NCBI RefSeq assembly: GCF_002158995.1
Contig: NZ_LOHF01000002.1
Span: 178,493-242,492 of the forward strand
Direction of reading: 5' to 3'
DNA: 64,000 nt
DNA from: Pseudomonas caspiana
Lineage (GTDB): Bacteria; Pseudomonadota; Gammaproteobacteria; Pseudomonadales; Pseudomonadaceae
The notes below the pieces were generated by a model. The model made no database searches. It was not told the DNA's origin and was given only the letters and a program-made list of their open reading frames with translations. Below, piece by piece: positions 1 to 9,437 of the stretch. Both the position numbers and the translations under genes were made by a program. How positions within the stretch are numbered: position 1 is the stretch's first letter; each line of letters starts with the position of its first letter.

Positions 1-58
1 CAAGAAACCCGCCCAATCTCATATAAGCGCAGAACGCCACTTGACCAGACAAGCGGAT

Positions 59-77
59 GAGAAGCATTATCATCCGC
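59..77 (+). promoter_or_regulatory. Probable Fur box upstream of the heme ECF sigma gene
   Basis: The 19 bases read GAGAAGCATTATCATCCGC and match the classical 19-base Fur consensus at 13 positions by my hand alignment, including the core ATTATCAT. The site lies about 30 bases before the GTG start I prefer for the sigma gene, where an iron repressor would block the promoter. If the upstream TTG at 41 were the real start, the box would lie inside the coding region, so the box also argues for the later start. Confidence 0.5.
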
Positions 78-103
78 TGCTTTTCTCGGTCGAGTACTCC
101 ACG

Positions 104-622
104 GTGAGTCAATCGCGTTTAAACGAAGTTTTTGTCTCTCATAGATCCATTCTGCTGCGCACTCTGCAGCGGATTGTCAGTAATCCCAGTACCGCAGAGG
201 ACCTGCTTCAGGAAACATATCTGCGGGTAACCGGTGCGTTGAGCAGCCGGGCCATCGAGCATCTGGAACCGTTCATTTTTCAGACCGCACGCAATCTGGC
301 GCTGGATCACCTGCGCGCACGACGCGTACGAGACCGCACGCTCGCCGATGACGCGACGACGGCTGAGATGGAAAACGTCAGTGCCCCGATAACATCGCTG
401 GAAGATGCAACCCACGCTAAACGCATGGTCGAAGGTCTCAGTAAAAGCCTCGCCACTTTGACGCCTCGCCAACAACGGATTTTCAGCCTCAGCCGCCTTC
501 AGGGCCTCAGTTACGTGGAGATAGCGCAACAGCTTGGTGTGTCCGCGAGCACCGTGCAGAAGGAGCTGAAATTGATCATGGCGATCTGTGTGGCTGTTGC
601 AACAAGGCTTGACCACCCTTGA
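104..622 (+). CDS. hxuI: ECF sigma factor, FecI/HxuI-type
   Basis: This is an extracytoplasmic-function sigma-70 factor of the iron-starvation (FecI) class, about 172 residues. Region 2 lies in the first 70 residues, with the motif DLLQETYLRV. The region 4 helix-turn-helix is near the C-terminus (LSYVEIAQQLGVSASTVQ). It should direct RNA polymerase to the promoter of the TonB receptor downstream once a signal passes from the receptor through the anti-sigma factor. I chose GTG at 104 instead of TTG at 41 because it gives the usual family length and leaves the probable Fur box outside the gene. The hxu name rests on the downstream heme receptor and heme oxygenase and on the absence of a hasA gene. 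The FecI family call is secure; the orthology is inferred. Confidence 0.85.
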   Translation: MSQSRLNEVFVSHRSILLRTLQRIVSNPSTAEDLLQETYLRVTGALSSRAIEHLEPFIFQTARNLALDHLRARRVRDRTLADDATTAEMENVSAPITSLEDATHAKRMVEGLSKSLATLTPRQQRIFSLSRLQGLSYVEIAQQLGVSASTVQKELKLIMAICVAVATRLDHP

Positions 623-688
623 ACGTTGCAGCAGTCTGCGGCAAATCCGGCTTCGGCCGACACGTACAAGAACGACCGAGGACTTCCC

Positions 689-1654
689 GTGAAGGACCCT
701 GAATTCCATCGCGCACGCGCCATCGCCGAAGAAGTGTTGAGCGACAGCGTGATGGATCAAGCCTTGAACTGGCTGATCGAGCTGGATGACAGCGACGAGC
801 AACAACAGGCCCGCTTTCAGGCCTGGCTGGCAGCCGCCCCTGCCCATCGAGAGGCCTTTGCCAAGGTTCAGGCGATCTGGCACTCACAACCGGTTGCTCT
901 GGCGGCAGTCGAATTGGACGCCAGCCAGCCATCACGCTGGCGCCGTCTGCGTTCCCGCTGGATACCTGTGGCAACCGCCGCAGTGCTGCTGATTGGAGTA
1001 TTCAGCTTCAGTAATCTGGGTCTTCGCATGCAGGCTGATCACTTGACGGTAGTCGGTGAACGTCAGCGCCTGCAACTCGATGACGGCTCCAAAGTGTTGC
1101 TCAACACCAACTCAGCCTTTTCAAGCGATGTGACGGACACAAGCCGGGTTGCCAAACTGCTTCAAGGTGAAGCGTTCTTCGAAGTGCCGGTCAGTCAGGG
1201 GCCGCCGTTGGAGGTGCTTGCAGGCGCAGTTAGCATGCGCGCCAATGACAGCGCTTTTGCCGTGCGCTACCTGGATGGCGTTGCGCAAATCCAGGTGCAG
1301 CGCGGGGCACTGGATGTTCGTGCTTCGAAGGGTAACGACGCGGTAAAGCTCGCCGGTGGCGACAGTATCCGGGTAGGACCTGAAGGCTTCAGTCATCGAC
1401 AAACGCTTGACCAGACCAAGGATCTGGCCTGGATTCAGGGTCGACTGGTGTTTGATAACTGCCCCATGGGCGAAGTCCTCGCAGAGCTGCGCCGCTACTA
1501 CCCCGGCTGGATCGTCAACACCAACAGCAAACTGAACGGCGTTGCAGTGACCGGAAACTACCGTCTGGACAACCCGGTGGACGTGGTTCGCTCCCTGGCG
1601 CACATCACGTCAGCCCAACTGCATGAACTGCCTGCACTGGTCATTCTCAACTAA
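689..1654 (+). CDS. hxuR: FecR-family anti-sigma factor / sigma regulator
   Basis: This inner-membrane transducer holds the ECF sigma factor and relays the state of the outer-membrane receptor. The N-terminal cytoplasmic domain (about residues 1-75) has the DUF4880 pattern ending in AHREAFAKVQAIW. One membrane segment follows around residues 95-115 (ATAAVLLIGVFSFS), then a periplasmic FecR domain, and a small C-terminal domain that probably touches the receptor STN domain. The length is 321 residues from GTG at 689, which has a good GAGGA ribosome site. The TTG at 626 lacks one. It lies 66 bases after the sigma gene and 120 bases before the receptor, the standard order for cell-surface signalling systems. 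Confidence 0.88.
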   Translation: MKDPEFHRARAIAEEVLSDSVMDQALNWLIELDDSDEQQQARFQAWLAAAPAHREAFAKVQAIWHSQPVALAAVELDASQPSRWRRLRSRWIPVATAAVLLIGVFSFSNLGLRMQADHLTVVGERQRLQLDDGSKVLLNTNSAFSSDVTDTSRVAKLLQGEAFFEVPVSQGPPLEVLAGAVSMRANDSAFAVRYLDGVAQIQVQRGALDVRASKGNDAVKLAGGDSIRVGPEGFSHRQTLDQTKDLAWIQGRLVFDNCPMGEVLAELRRYYPGWIVNTNSKLNGVAVTGNYRLDNPVDVVRSLAHITSAQLHELPALVILN

Positions 1655-1774
1655 ATAAAATTATTTTTACTCGATAGCCATCCGTCGCGCGTCTCGTCTT
1701 AGCCAATGCAACTGATTCGTATTAACGACAGCTGCAGAATACTAAAAAGACTGCACAACGGAGCCCCATCGACA

Positions 1775-4384
1775 ATGCGTAATCCCGCCACGCCCCATGC
1801 GTCCCGCACCGCCGGGCTGCACAAGTCTGCACTCTCGCTGTTGACCCTGGCGATTATGTCCGCCGCTGGCTGGTCCGGCCCATTGCATGCGGCCACTGCC
1901 AGCGAAGCCGACACAACAGCGGCACCGACCCGGACTGCCGGGGTTTATGCATTCAACATCGCGCAGCAGCCACTGGCCTCGGCACTTAACGAATTCAGCC
2001 GCATTACCGGCTGGCAAGTAGGGGTTTCTTCCGAGCTGGCCAATAACGTCACCTCACCCGGTGTACGCGGCTCGCTGTCGCCAGCCAACGCACTGGAAAA
2101 AATGCTGGCCGGTTCGAACCTGAACTATCGCGCTGTGGGCAATAACAACGTGGTGCTGGAAAAGCGCAGCGCCGGGGTTGTCGCCCTGGACCAGATCACG
2201 GTCAGTGCAACGCGTCAGGCGCAGGATGTTGCCTCAGTCCCCAGCTCGGTGTCGGTGCATGAGCGCGCAGAACTGGATCGGCAGAACGTAAACACCATTC
2301 GCGACCTTGTGCGTTATGAGCCCGGGGTTTCCGTGGGCGGTGCAGGCCAGCGCTCCGGCACAACCGGCTACAACATCCGCGGAATCGATGGCAACCGGAT
2401 CCTGACCCAGGTCGATGGCGTCGAAGTGCCGGACAACTATTTCTCCGGTCCGTATGCCAACACCCACCGTAATTACGTCGACCCGGAAATCGTCAAACGC
2501 GTCGAAATTCTGCGCGGCCCGGCGTCGGCGCTCTATGGCAGCAGCGCCATTGGTGGCGCGGTCAGTTACTACACGCTGGATGCCAATGACATCATCAAAG
2601 ACGGCAAGGATGTAGGTGCGCGCCTGAAAACCGGCTACAGCTCGGCCGATGAAAGCTGGCTGACCTCGGGTACTTTTGCCGGCCGCCAGGGCGACTTCGA
2701 CGGACTCCTGCACCTGAGCCAGCGCAACGGTCACGAGACCGAGTCCTATGGCAGTACTGGTGGCACAGGGCTGGAGCGCACTGAAGCCAACCCGGAAGAT
2801 GCGCGTACCACCAACATTCTGGCCAAACTGGGCTGGAACTATGGCGAAGGCTCCCGCCTGGGCCTGACCTACGAAAAGTACAAAGATGATCGCGATACCA
2901 ACCAACTGAGCGCAGTCGGTGGCCTGTTCACTGGCGGCGTAGGCACCGGCTTGAATTTTTACCGTGGGCGCACCGGGAACGACACTATCAGCCGTGAGCG
3001 GTTTGGTCTGGAAAACAGCTTCGAGCTCAATAGCCTGCTGGTCGACAACGTGAAGCTGAGTCTGAATTATCAGATCGCCAAGACCGACCAGACCACGCTG
3101 GAACGTTATTTCCCCATCACTCGCGATGTGTGGCGCTCACGGGAAACCACTTACAAGGATCGACAGTGGATTCTGGATGCTCAACTGGACAAGGCGTTCA
3201 GCATTGGCGATACCGAGCACTTGTTAACCTACGGCACCACACTCAAGCAACAGAAAGTCACCGGCCTGCGCACCGGCGGTGAAGTCTGCGCTTCGACAGC
3301 AGGTTTCGGTACTTGCAGAGCGGTGGGCCAGCCTCTTCCACAGAATACGCTGGCGCCCGCCAGTGATTTCCCGGATCCCACCATCAACACCTACAGCCTG
3401 TTTGCTCAGGATGAAATCCGCTGGAATAACTGGACGTTTTTGCCGGGAGCACGCTACGACTACACCCGTCTGGATCCGCACATCACCGAGGAATTCCTCA
3501 CCACCGTTGGAGCAGATCGGGACAGTGTCAGCGACGAGAGCAAAAAATGGCACCGCGTATCACCCAAGCTGGGCATCACTTACGCCTTCAATGATCAGTA
3601 CACCTGGTATGGCCAGTATGCAGAGGGTTTCCGGACGCCGAGCGCCAAGGCGCTTTACGGACGCTTCGAAAACCTGCAAAGCGGATACACCGTCGAGCCC
3701 AACCCTGACCTTGAGCCGGAAAAGAGCAAGAGCTATGAAACCGGACTGCGTGGCCGCTTTGAAGCTGGCTCCTTCGACGTTGCGGTGTTTTACAACAAAT
3801 ACCGCGACTTCATTGATGAAGACCAGATTCAGCCTGGCACTGCAACCGGAGCGAGCTTTCGGGCGAACAACATCGCTCACGCCACCATCAAGGGCGTTGA
3901 ACTCAAAGGCCGCCTGAACCTGGATACATTTGGCGCACCACAAGGCCTTTATACCCAGGGCGCGGTCAGCTATCTGTATGGCCGTAACAACGACAGCGGA
4001 GAGCCGCTCAATAGCATCAACCCACTGACCGGCGTATTCGGTCTCGGCTATGAACAGGATAACTATGGCGGCCTGCTCAGCTGGACACTGGTCAAACGCA
4101 AGGACCGTGTGAGTGACCTTGATTTCAACGAGCCAGACGGTTCATCGAGCCCGTTCAAGACGCCAAGTTTCGGTGTTCTGGACCTCAGCGGGTACTACAA
4201 GGTCACCAACGATGTAACCGTGAATGCGGGCCTGTACAACCTGACTGACAAAAAATACTGGCGATGGGACGACGTGCGCGGCTATGACAACGCTGGCGAA
4301 GCGGCCGTCACCGCTCCGGCCAACCTGGATCGCCTGACTCAGCCCGGCCGCAACTTCAGCGTCAACGTGGTCTGGGATATCTGA
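1775..4384 (+). CDS. hxuA: TonB-dependent heme receptor with STN signalling domain (HxuA/HasR class)
   Basis: Outer-membrane receptor of the hemoglobin/transferrin/lactoferrin class, 869 residues from ATG 1775. The order is signal peptide (hydrophobic stretch LSLLTLAIMSAAGW), STN domain (starts near FNIAQQPLASALNEF) that signals to the FecR protein, plug domain (VEILRGPASALYGSSAIGG), and a 22-strand barrel ending in VVWDI. A FRTPS...NPDL pair typical of heme receptors is present, but no histidine lies between the two halves. Neighbouring sigma/anti-sigma genes and the heme oxygenase 3' of it indicate heme as ligand. HasR is the other possible name, but no hemophore gene is adjacent. The alternative ATG at 1706 has no ribosome site. 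Confidence 0.87.
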   Translation: MRNPATPHASRTAGLHKSALSLLTLAIMSAAGWSGPLHAATASEADTTAAPTRTAGVYAFNIAQQPLASALNEFSRITGWQVGVSSELANNVTSPGVRGSLSPANALEKMLAGSNLNYRAVGNNNVVLEKRSAGVVALDQITVSATRQAQDVASVPSSVSVHERAELDRQNVNTIRDLVRYEPGVSVGGAGQRSGTTGYNIRGIDGNRILTQVDGVEVPDNYFSGPYANTHRNYVDPEIVKRVEILRGPASALYGSSAIGGAVSYYTLDANDIIKDGKDVGARLKTGYSSADESWLTSGTFAGRQGDFDGLLHLSQRNGHETESYGSTGGTGLERTEANPEDARTTNILAKLGWNYGEGSRLGLTYEKYKDDRDTNQLSAVGGLFTGGVGTGLNFYRGRTGNDTISRERFGLENSFELNSLLVDNVKLSLNYQIAKTDQTTLERYFPITRDVWRSRETTYKDRQWILDAQLDKAFSIGDTEHLLTYGTTLKQQKVTGLRTGGEVCASTAGFGTCRAVGQPLPQNTLAPASDFPDPTINTYSLFAQDEIRWNNWTFLPGARYDYTRLDPHITEEFLTTVGADRDSVSDESKKWHRVSPKLGITYAFNDQYTWYGQYAEGFRTPSAKALYGRFENLQSGYTVEPNPDLEPEKSKSYETGLRGRFEAGSFDVAVFYNKYRDFIDEDQIQPGTATGASFRANNIAHATIKGVELKGRLNLDTFGAPQGLYTQGAVSYLYGRNNDSGEPLNSINPLTGVFGLGYEQDNYGGLLSWTLVKRKDRVSDLDFNEPDGSSSPFKTPSFGVLDLSGYYKVTNDVTVNAGLYNLTDKKYWRWDDVRGYDNAGEAAVTAPANLDRLTQPGRNFSVNVVWDI

Positions 4385-4410
4385 TTAAGCAATGCCCCCA
4401 CGGACTGTAC

Positions 4411-4505
4411 GTCGTGGGACCGGCTTCAGCCGGGAAGAGGCCCTTACAGTCACAGAAAATGATTCGTCGGGTATACCGCTTTCCCGGCTAAAGCCGGTCC
4501 CACGA
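4411..4505. repeat. REPIN: inverted pair of REP elements, type A
   Basis: Two REP-like palindromes face each other. The left arm contains GACCGGCTTCAGCCGGGA (from about 4418) and the right arm contains TTCCCGGCTAAAGCCGGTCC (4481-4500), separated by about 45 bases. Each half can fold alone, and the two halves can pair with each other. It sits between the receptor and the heme oxygenase, so it may also shape the end of the receptor mRNA. The same type recurs at 40435 and 47569. A short reading frame crossing it is an artefact. Confidence 0.85.
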
Positions 4506-4576
4506 TTTTTACGCTTCAAGGGTGAGCCATACGTCTATTCAACAGCCTCTTCATTTTTTGCCAGGGAAGAACCCAA

Positions 4577-5191
4577 ATGACCTCCGAACACAATCGCCCT
4601 GCCCTGCGTTCTCAGCGCCTGAACCAGATTACCCATGCGCCACACGAGCAACTCGACAAGGCAGTGAAAGCCAATGCGCCTTTTGAAACACTGGAAAGCT
4701 ACAAGCGCTTCGTCGTTGCCCAGTATTTGTTCCAGGCTGAACTGCAGGATCTGTACAACGACGCAGAGCTAAAGAAAATCGTCCCTGATCTGCCTGCACG
4801 CTGCCGTGCAGAACAGGCTAAAGCCGATCTTGCCGACCTGAACACCGACACTCCCCCCGCAATCGCCGGTGCGGTGCAAAACCCGACCAAGGCCCAGGCC
4901 ATGGGCTGGCTGTTCGTGTCAGAGGGTTCCAAACTCGGTGCGGCATTTTTGATCAAGCGTGCCGCTGCGCTGAACCTGAGTGAAACCTTCGGTGCGCGGC
5001 ACCTGGGCGAGCCTGCGGGGGGCCGCGCGGAGGGCTGGAAAAGCTTCATCAGAACGCTGGACGGACTGGACCTTACCGAACAGGAAGAGGCTCAGGCGGA
5101 TCAAGCTGCCATCGCCGCCTTCGAGCGTTTCAATGTGCTGCTGCAACACGCCTACGCCCACGCGCCAAAGGTCGAGTCGGTTCAAGCATGA
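4577..5191 (+). CDS. hemO: Biliverdin-producing heme oxygenase (HemO/PigA type)
   Basis: A soluble cytoplasmic enzyme of 204 residues that opens the heme ring to biliverdin, carbon monoxide and ferrous iron. The N-terminal THAPHEQLDKA segment holds the probable proximal heme histidine. The distal-helix signature GWLFVSEGSKLGAAFLIK is clear around residues 110-130. The start has a purine-rich site (AGGGAAGAA) just before ATG. The gene follows the heme receptor, so imported heme is probably turned into iron here. It overlaps the next gene by four bases (ATGA). PigA- and BphO-type enzymes differ in ring-opening position, and this cannot be read from the sequence by eye. Confidence 0.88.
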   Translation: MTSEHNRPALRSQRLNQITHAPHEQLDKAVKANAPFETLESYKRFVVAQYLFQAELQDLYNDAELKKIVPDLPARCRAEQAKADLADLNTDTPPAIAGAVQNPTKAQAMGWLFVSEGSKLGAAFLIKRAAALNLSETFGARHLGEPAGGRAEGWKSFIRTLDGLDLTEQEEAQADQAAIAAFERFNVLLQHAYAHAPKVESVQA

Positions 5192-5643
5192 AAAAACGCC
5201 CGGTGCTGTTAAGCTGGCCGGGCTTTCTGAACCTGCCTGTAGTGACCATGACCTCCAAACCACCCGGTTCCAGACTCTCGCGCCTTCTGTTTGGCATGCT
5301 CGCTTATATCAGCCTCGGTATAGGCATCGCGGCTATTTTCATCCCTGGCTTGCCCACCACCGAGTTCATCCTGCTGGCTGCGTGGGCGGCCACAAAAAGC
5401 TCGCCGCGGCTGAGTGCGTGGCTGGAAAACCATAAGCTGTTCGGGCCTATCCTGAGCAATTGGCGCAACGGACGCCGGGTCACGCGTAAAGCCAAGATCA
5501 GCGCAACTGTCAGCATGCTGGTCTGTGCAGCTGTGATGCTTTACCTGATGCACGGCTGGCCGGTATATGCAGCCATTGGTGGCATGGTACTAGGCAACCT
5601 GTGGATCTGGTCGCGACCAGAGCCGGTAAGCGACGTCCCCTGA
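5188..5643 (+). CDS. YbaN-family (DUF454) inner-membrane protein
   Basis: A small membrane protein with the DUF454 pattern: the conserved FIPGLPTTEFILLAAW segment, then KSSPRLSAWLENHKLFGP, then two hydrophobic helices near the C-terminus. The function of the family is unknown. It is often found beside heme-utilisation genes, and here its ATG overlaps the heme oxygenase stop, so the two are probably translated together. An internal ATG at 5248 would give a 131-residue protein closer to the usual family length and remains possible. The upstream start is kept because of the overlap. Confidence 0.8.
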   Translation: MKKRPVLLSWPGFLNLPVVTMTSKPPGSRLSRLLFGMLAYISLGIGIAAIFIPGLPTTEFILLAAWAATKSSPRLSAWLENHKLFGPILSNWRNGRRVTRKAKISATVSMLVCAAVMLYLMHGWPVYAAIGGMVLGNLWIWSRPEPVSDVP

Positions 5644-5754
5644 TCCACGTCATGCCCCTGTCACTCCCGGTGATCTAAGGTTGGTGCTCAACCGAACGTC
5701 AATAGACTCATAGGGTCTACCGGAACACTCACCGATCAATCAAGGGGCACTGAC

Positions 5755-6111
5755 ATGTTCGAACCAGGCCATTTGCACATTACCCGCGCGCCGCTGCAGG
5801 CGTCGGATTTTGGCTACGACATCCATATCCATTACGAGGTCAGCGAAAATCCTGAGGAAGGCAAGTGCATGCATTTCAAGATGCAGGGCGAAGTCGGGGG
5901 TAAAGCGTTTGAGGATGAGTTCGAACTGCCAAAAGACCTGGCTTGCAACTTTGCCCATAATGCCAACCAGATCGCGGTCAAACACGGAATGCCGCCCACG
6001 GCCCTGGTACCGCTGGCGATGCATGAGGAATATGACCGGATGTTCAAGGACGTTCACGACAAGCTGGGCATTGAACCGGGCGAGCCGGTGAAGCCTGAAC
6101 ATTTGGTTTGA
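5755..6111 (+). CDS. DUF5064 family protein
   Basis: A soluble acidic protein of 118 residues without signal peptide or membrane segment. It resembles the Pseudomonas-restricted DUF5064 family by its opening (MFEPGHLHITR) and the segment FHMKMQGEV-like HFKMQGEVGGKAFEDEFELP. No catalytic motif is visible and no function is known to me. It is a single gene between the heme module and a repeat, with a GGGG-containing ribosome site before ATG 5755. Confidence 0.7.
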   Translation: MFEPGHLHITRAPLQASDFGYDIHIHYEVSENPEEGKCMHFKMQGEVGGKAFEDEFELPKDLACNFAHNANQIAVKHGMPPTALVPLAMHEEYDRMFKDVHDKLGIEPGEPVKPEHLV

Positions 6112-6130
6112 AAATTTGCTCCTGATGAGT

Positions 6131-6213
6131 CGCCATCGCTGCATCGCGTTGCTCGTGAGCTCTTACAGAAATGATCTAGGAGCACACGAGCAACGCGAGG
6201 CAGCTATGGCAGC
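6131..6213. repeat. Inverted repeat, type B (REP-like pair)
   Basis: The right arm contains ACGAGCAACGCGAGGCAGC, and the left arm carries its reverse complement with a few changes (GCATCGCGTTGCTCGTGAGC). The arms are separated by a short AT-rich loop. The same sequence pair occurs at 21823-21908, so it is a dispersed repeat and not a chance hairpin. It lies just after the DUF5064 gene and may also end its transcript. Confidence 0.8.
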
Positions 6214-6325
6214 CGCTTAGTCAATACAGAATCTGGTCCCGGCAACCCAAACCCACTTCCTGACTCCGTAGCAATTGATTACTGGCATAATCGCCCCCCT
6301 CTTCGCCCAGAATCTTTAGCGTCCC

Positions 6326-7834
6326 ATGCGTATACACGTCAGTTTCATCGACCGCGTCGGCATCACTCAGGAAGTCCTGGCCATTCTGGGTGGGCGCAAT
6401 CTGAATCTGGATGCGGTAGAAATGGTGCCGCCCAACGTTTACATCGACGCTCCCACTCTCAGCCATCAAGTGCTGGAGGAACTCAAGGACGCGCTGTTCC
6501 GCGTGCGTGGCGTTGAAGCCATCACGGTCGTTGATATTCTTCCCGGCCAACGCCGTCACCTGCAACTGGATGCACTGCTGGCGGCCATGACCGATCCGGT
6601 ATTGGCGCTGGACAGTGCCGGGCATGTGTTGCTGGCCAACCCGGCGTTGATCGCGCTGATTGGGCGCGAGCCTGCCGGTGAACCGGTGGCCGAATTGTTT
6701 GCCGATCCGGGTCTGCATAGCGCGCTGCTGGAAAACGGCTTTCGTTTACCCCTGCGTGAAGTCACCCTCAACGGCGAAGCTTTGCTGCTGGATGCCACGC
6801 CAATCACTGATGCAGGCGCGCTGCTTACCCTCTACCAGCCGAGCCGAATTGGCGAACGTCTGTCGGCATTGCACCACGACCATGCAGAAGGCTTCGACGC
6901 TCTGCTGGGCGAGTCTACGGCTATCCGCACGTTGAAGGCCCGTGCGCAAAGGGTTGCAGCACTGGATGCGCCGTTGTTGATCCAGGGTGAAACCGGCACC
7001 GGCAAGGAGCTGGTGGCTCGCGCCTGCCACGCGACCAGCGCCCGACACTCCGCGCCTTTCCTGGCGCTTAATTGCGCCGCCCTGCCGGAAAACCTCGCCG
7101 AAAGCGAACTCTTCGGTTACGCCCCCGGCGCGTTCACCGGCGCACAACGGGGCGGCAAACCGGGGCTGATGGAACTGGCGAATCAGGGCACAGTGTTTCT
7201 CGATGAAATCGGCGAGATGTCACCGTACCTGCAAGCCAAACTGTTGCGTTTCCTCAACGACGGCAGCTTCAGGCGCGTTGGCGGGGATAAGGAAGTAAAG
7301 GTCAATGTGCGCATCCTCAGTGCGACGCACCGCAACCTGGAGAAAATGGTCAGCGAAGGCACCTTCCGCGAAGACCTGTTTTACCGCCTGAACGTGCTCA
7401 ATCTGGAAGTCCCGCCCTTGCGTGATCGCGGACAGGACATCCTGCTGCTGGCGCGCTACTTCATGGAACAGGCCTGCGCACAGATTCAGCGTCCAGTCTG
7501 CCGCCTCGCGACCGGCACCTACCCGGCATTACTGGGCAACCGCTGGCCGGGCAATGTACGTCAGTTACAGAACGTGATTTTTCGCGCGGCGGCGATCAGT
7601 GAAAGCAATCTGGTAGACATCGGTGATCTGGATATCGCCGGCACGGCCGTTGCCGGTGAAATTGATGGCGAAGTCGGCAGCCTTGAACAGGCCGTGGACT
7701 CATTCGAAAAAGCCTTGCTGGAAAAGCTCTACGCCGACTATCCGTCGACCCGACAACTGGCGGCGCGCTTGCAGACCTCGCACACCGCCATTGCCCATCG
7801 CCTACGTAAATACGGAATTCCCGCAAAAGCCTGA
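6326..7834 (+). CDS. TyrR/PhhR-type sigma-54-dependent transcriptional regulator
   Basis: Domain order: N-terminal ACT domain (residues 1-75, typical of amino-acid sensing TyrR proteins), PAS domain (about 78-175), AAA+ domain with Walker A GETGTGKE (221-228), the GAFTGA loop (268-273) and ELF/DEIGEM motifs, then a TyrR-type helix-turn-helix near residues 460-500. The intact GAFTGA loop implies it can contact sigma-54, unlike enterobacterial TyrR. The likely ligand is an aromatic or other amino acid. The usual PhhR partners (phhA phenylalanine hydroxylase) are not in this window, so it may be a paralogue; I give no gene symbol. The start ATG 6326 begins the ACT domain exactly as in TyrR. Confidence 0.85.
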   Translation: MRIHVSFIDRVGITQEVLAILGGRNLNLDAVEMVPPNVYIDAPTLSHQVLEELKDALFRVRGVEAITVVDILPGQRRHLQLDALLAAMTDPVLALDSAGHVLLANPALIALIGREPAGEPVAELFADPGLHSALLENGFRLPLREVTLNGEALLLDATPITDAGALLTLYQPSRIGERLSALHHDHAEGFDALLGESTAIRTLKARAQRVAALDAPLLIQGETGTGKELVARACHATSARHSAPFLALNCAALPENLAESELFGYAPGAFTGAQRGGKPGLMELANQGTVFLDEIGEMSPYLQAKLLRFLNDGSFRRVGGDKEVKVNVRILSATHRNLEKMVSEGTFREDLFYRLNVLNLEVPPLRDRGQDILLLARYFMEQACAQIQRPVCRLATGTYPALLGNRWPGNVRQLQNVIFRAAAISESNLVDIGDLDIAGTAVAGEIDGEVGSLEQAVDSFEKALLEKLYADYPSTRQLAARLQTSHTAIAHRLRKYGIPAKA

Positions 7835-7847
7835 TCGATGATCAGGC
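7829..7847. terminator. Short perfect hairpin between convergent genes
   Basis: GCCTGATC and its exact complement GATCAGGC are separated by three bases. The stop codon of the regulator lies inside the left arm. On the minus strand the stem is followed by TTTT, so it could end the Nudix transcript. It may work in both directions. Confidence 0.5.
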
Positions 7848-8249
7848 CTCGGCGAGCATGTTCCGATAGATCGGCAGGATCGTATCCCGGGTCAGTGGTG
7901 CAAGATTCAGTTGTCCATGACTGTCGGCGCTGACCCACACGATTTCTTCAATTTCGGCCGCGGGCACCACCTGGACATTGGTGCGCACTTCAAACAATTC
8001 GCAACGCACCTCGAACCCCGGTTCATTGGCGGCAGGTGCCGCGAAGGAGCCCAGGTAACCGGCGCTGGCCGGATCGATACGCAACCCAAGTTCTTCCTCA
8101 AGCTCACGAGCCAGCGCCTGGGCAGCAGACTCACCGGCGTCAATCTTGCCACCCGGCTGCATGAACGCCTGCGTGCCACGCTTGCGTACCAGCAAGGTCC
8201 GCCCGTCCGCCCCGATCAACAACGCCGCAGCGATATGAATCAGCTTCAT
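7842..8249 (-). CDS. Nudix hydrolase
   Basis: A small pyrophosphohydrolase (135 residues) with a complete Nudix box. The pattern G-x5-E-x7-RE-U-x-EE-x-G is matched by GKIDAGE followed by RELEEELG around residues 34-57, giving the metal-binding glutamates. Proteins of this type hydrolyse nucleoside diphosphates linked to another group; the substrate cannot be inferred. Its ATG overlaps the stop of the D-Ala-D-Ala ligase gene by four bases, so it is the second gene of a two-gene transcript. Confidence 0.88.
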   Translation of the reverse strand: MKLIHIAAALLIGADGRTLLVRKRGTQAFMQPGGKIDAGESAAQALARELEEELGLRIDPASAGYLGSFAAPAANEPGFEVRCELFEVRTNVQVVPAAEIEEIVWVSADSHGQLNLAPLTRDTILPIYRNMLAEA

Positions 8250-9337
8250 GAAAAGATCTCGGTCTTGAGTTGTCGCGCTTCGTCGGCTCGCTCAAGTGCC
8301 AGCGCGATCAAACGATCAATCAGGCCGGAGTAGGACAAGTCTGTGGCCTGCCAGAGTTTGGGGTACATGCTGATCGAGGTGAAACCGGGAATGGTGTTCA
8401 CTTCATTGATGATGATGTCCCGCGCGTCAGTGACAAAGAAGTCCACCCGTGCCAGACCGGCACAGCCCAGCACTTGATACGCACGCAGTGCAACGTCACG
8501 CACCTCGTCGCTGACATCGGACGCCAGTTCAGCAGGGATCGCGATACGCGCCTGATCACCGTTCAGGTATTTGGTGTCGTAGGCGTAGAACTCGTCATTG
8601 GCGATCACTTCACCGCAGACACTGACTTGCGGCTGACGGTTGCCGAGTACAGCGCATTCGACTTCACGTCCAACGATGCCTTTTTCGATCAACACCTTGT
8701 GGTCGTACTCAAAGGCCAGCGCCAGAGCGGCGACATAACCGGCTTCATCGGTGACTTTGCTGACGCCCACCGACGAGCCCTGGCTCGCGGGTTTGACAAA
8801 TATCGGCAAGCCAAGCTGCGCAACGACGGTCGCGTACTCCACCGATTCCCCAGGACTGACCACCACGAATGGCGCCACAGCGATACCGGCATCGCGCAGC
8901 AACCGTTTGGTCACGTCTTTGTCCATGCAGGCTGCGGAGGCGAGTACGTCCGGGCCAACAAAAGGAATCGCCATCAAGCGCAACAGCCCCTGCAACGAAC
9001 CGTCTTCGCCGAATGCACCGTGAATCAAAGGGAACACAACGTCGATGCGCGGCAACTCTACGCCCGACTCCACTTCCACAAATTGCCCACCCAGACTGCC
9101 CGGCAGTAACGACAGGCGCTTGCCCGAAGCACTTAGGCTGATCTTTGCCGGGTCGCTGGCATTGAGCAGGTAATCGCTTTCATCGAAGCGCAGCCAGCGG
9201 CCCGACTTGTCGATGCCGATCAACGTCAGATCGTGGGTGCCGCGGTCGATCGCATTGATCACGTTCCTGGCTGACTGCAGCGAGACTTCGTGTTCGCTGG
9301 ATTGTCCGCCGAAGAGGATGGCGACTGATTTTTTCAA
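8246..9337 (-). CDS. ddlA: D-alanine--D-alanine ligase, DdlA type
   Basis: An ATP-grasp enzyme that joins two D-alanines for peptidoglycan precursor synthesis in the cytoplasm. At 363 residues it matches the longer DdlA class; DdlB proteins, encoded in the division cluster, are about 310 residues. Visible motifs are the N-terminal [13 protein letters not shown], the ATP-grasp loop [13 protein letters not shown], and the C-terminal [20 protein letters not shown] that supplies metal and substrate contacts. It has an AGGAGT-like ribosome site. Pseudomonads normally carry two ligases, so this is probably the non-division-cluster copy. Confidence 0.92.
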   Translation of the reverse strand: MKKSVAILFGGQSSEHEVSLQSARNVINAIDRGTHDLTLIGIDKSGRWLRFDESDYLLNASDPAKISLSASGKRLSLLPGSLGGQFVEVESGVELPRIDVVFPLIHGAFGEDGSLQGLLRLMAIPFVGPDVLASAACMDKDVTKRLLRDAGIAVAPFVVVSPGESVEYATVVAQLGLPIFVKPASQGSSVGVSKVTDEAGYVAALALAFEYDHKVLIEKGIVGREVECAVLGNRQPQVSVCGEVIANDEFYAYDTKYLNGDQARIAIPAELASDVSDEVRDVALRAYQVLGCAGLARVDFFVTDARDIIINEVNTIPGFTSISMYPKLWQATDLSYSGLIDRLIALALERADEARQLKTEIFS

Positions 9338-9437
9338 AGCGACAACTCCTGATTTACAGGCCGCAGAGTCAAAAGCAAATTCGCCTTTTAGTCCAGCGGC
9401 GATGCGTGCATCTGGTCGTCAGAAGTCAAAGAAAAGG

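Noticed and set aside
1775..4384. Naming the receptor HasR
   Set aside because: No hasA hemophore or export genes are nearby; the heme oxygenase and the hxu-type order fit better.
4392..4580. Short frame of 62 codons between receptor and heme oxygenase
   Set aside because: It translates both arms of a REP pair, so it is not a protein gene.
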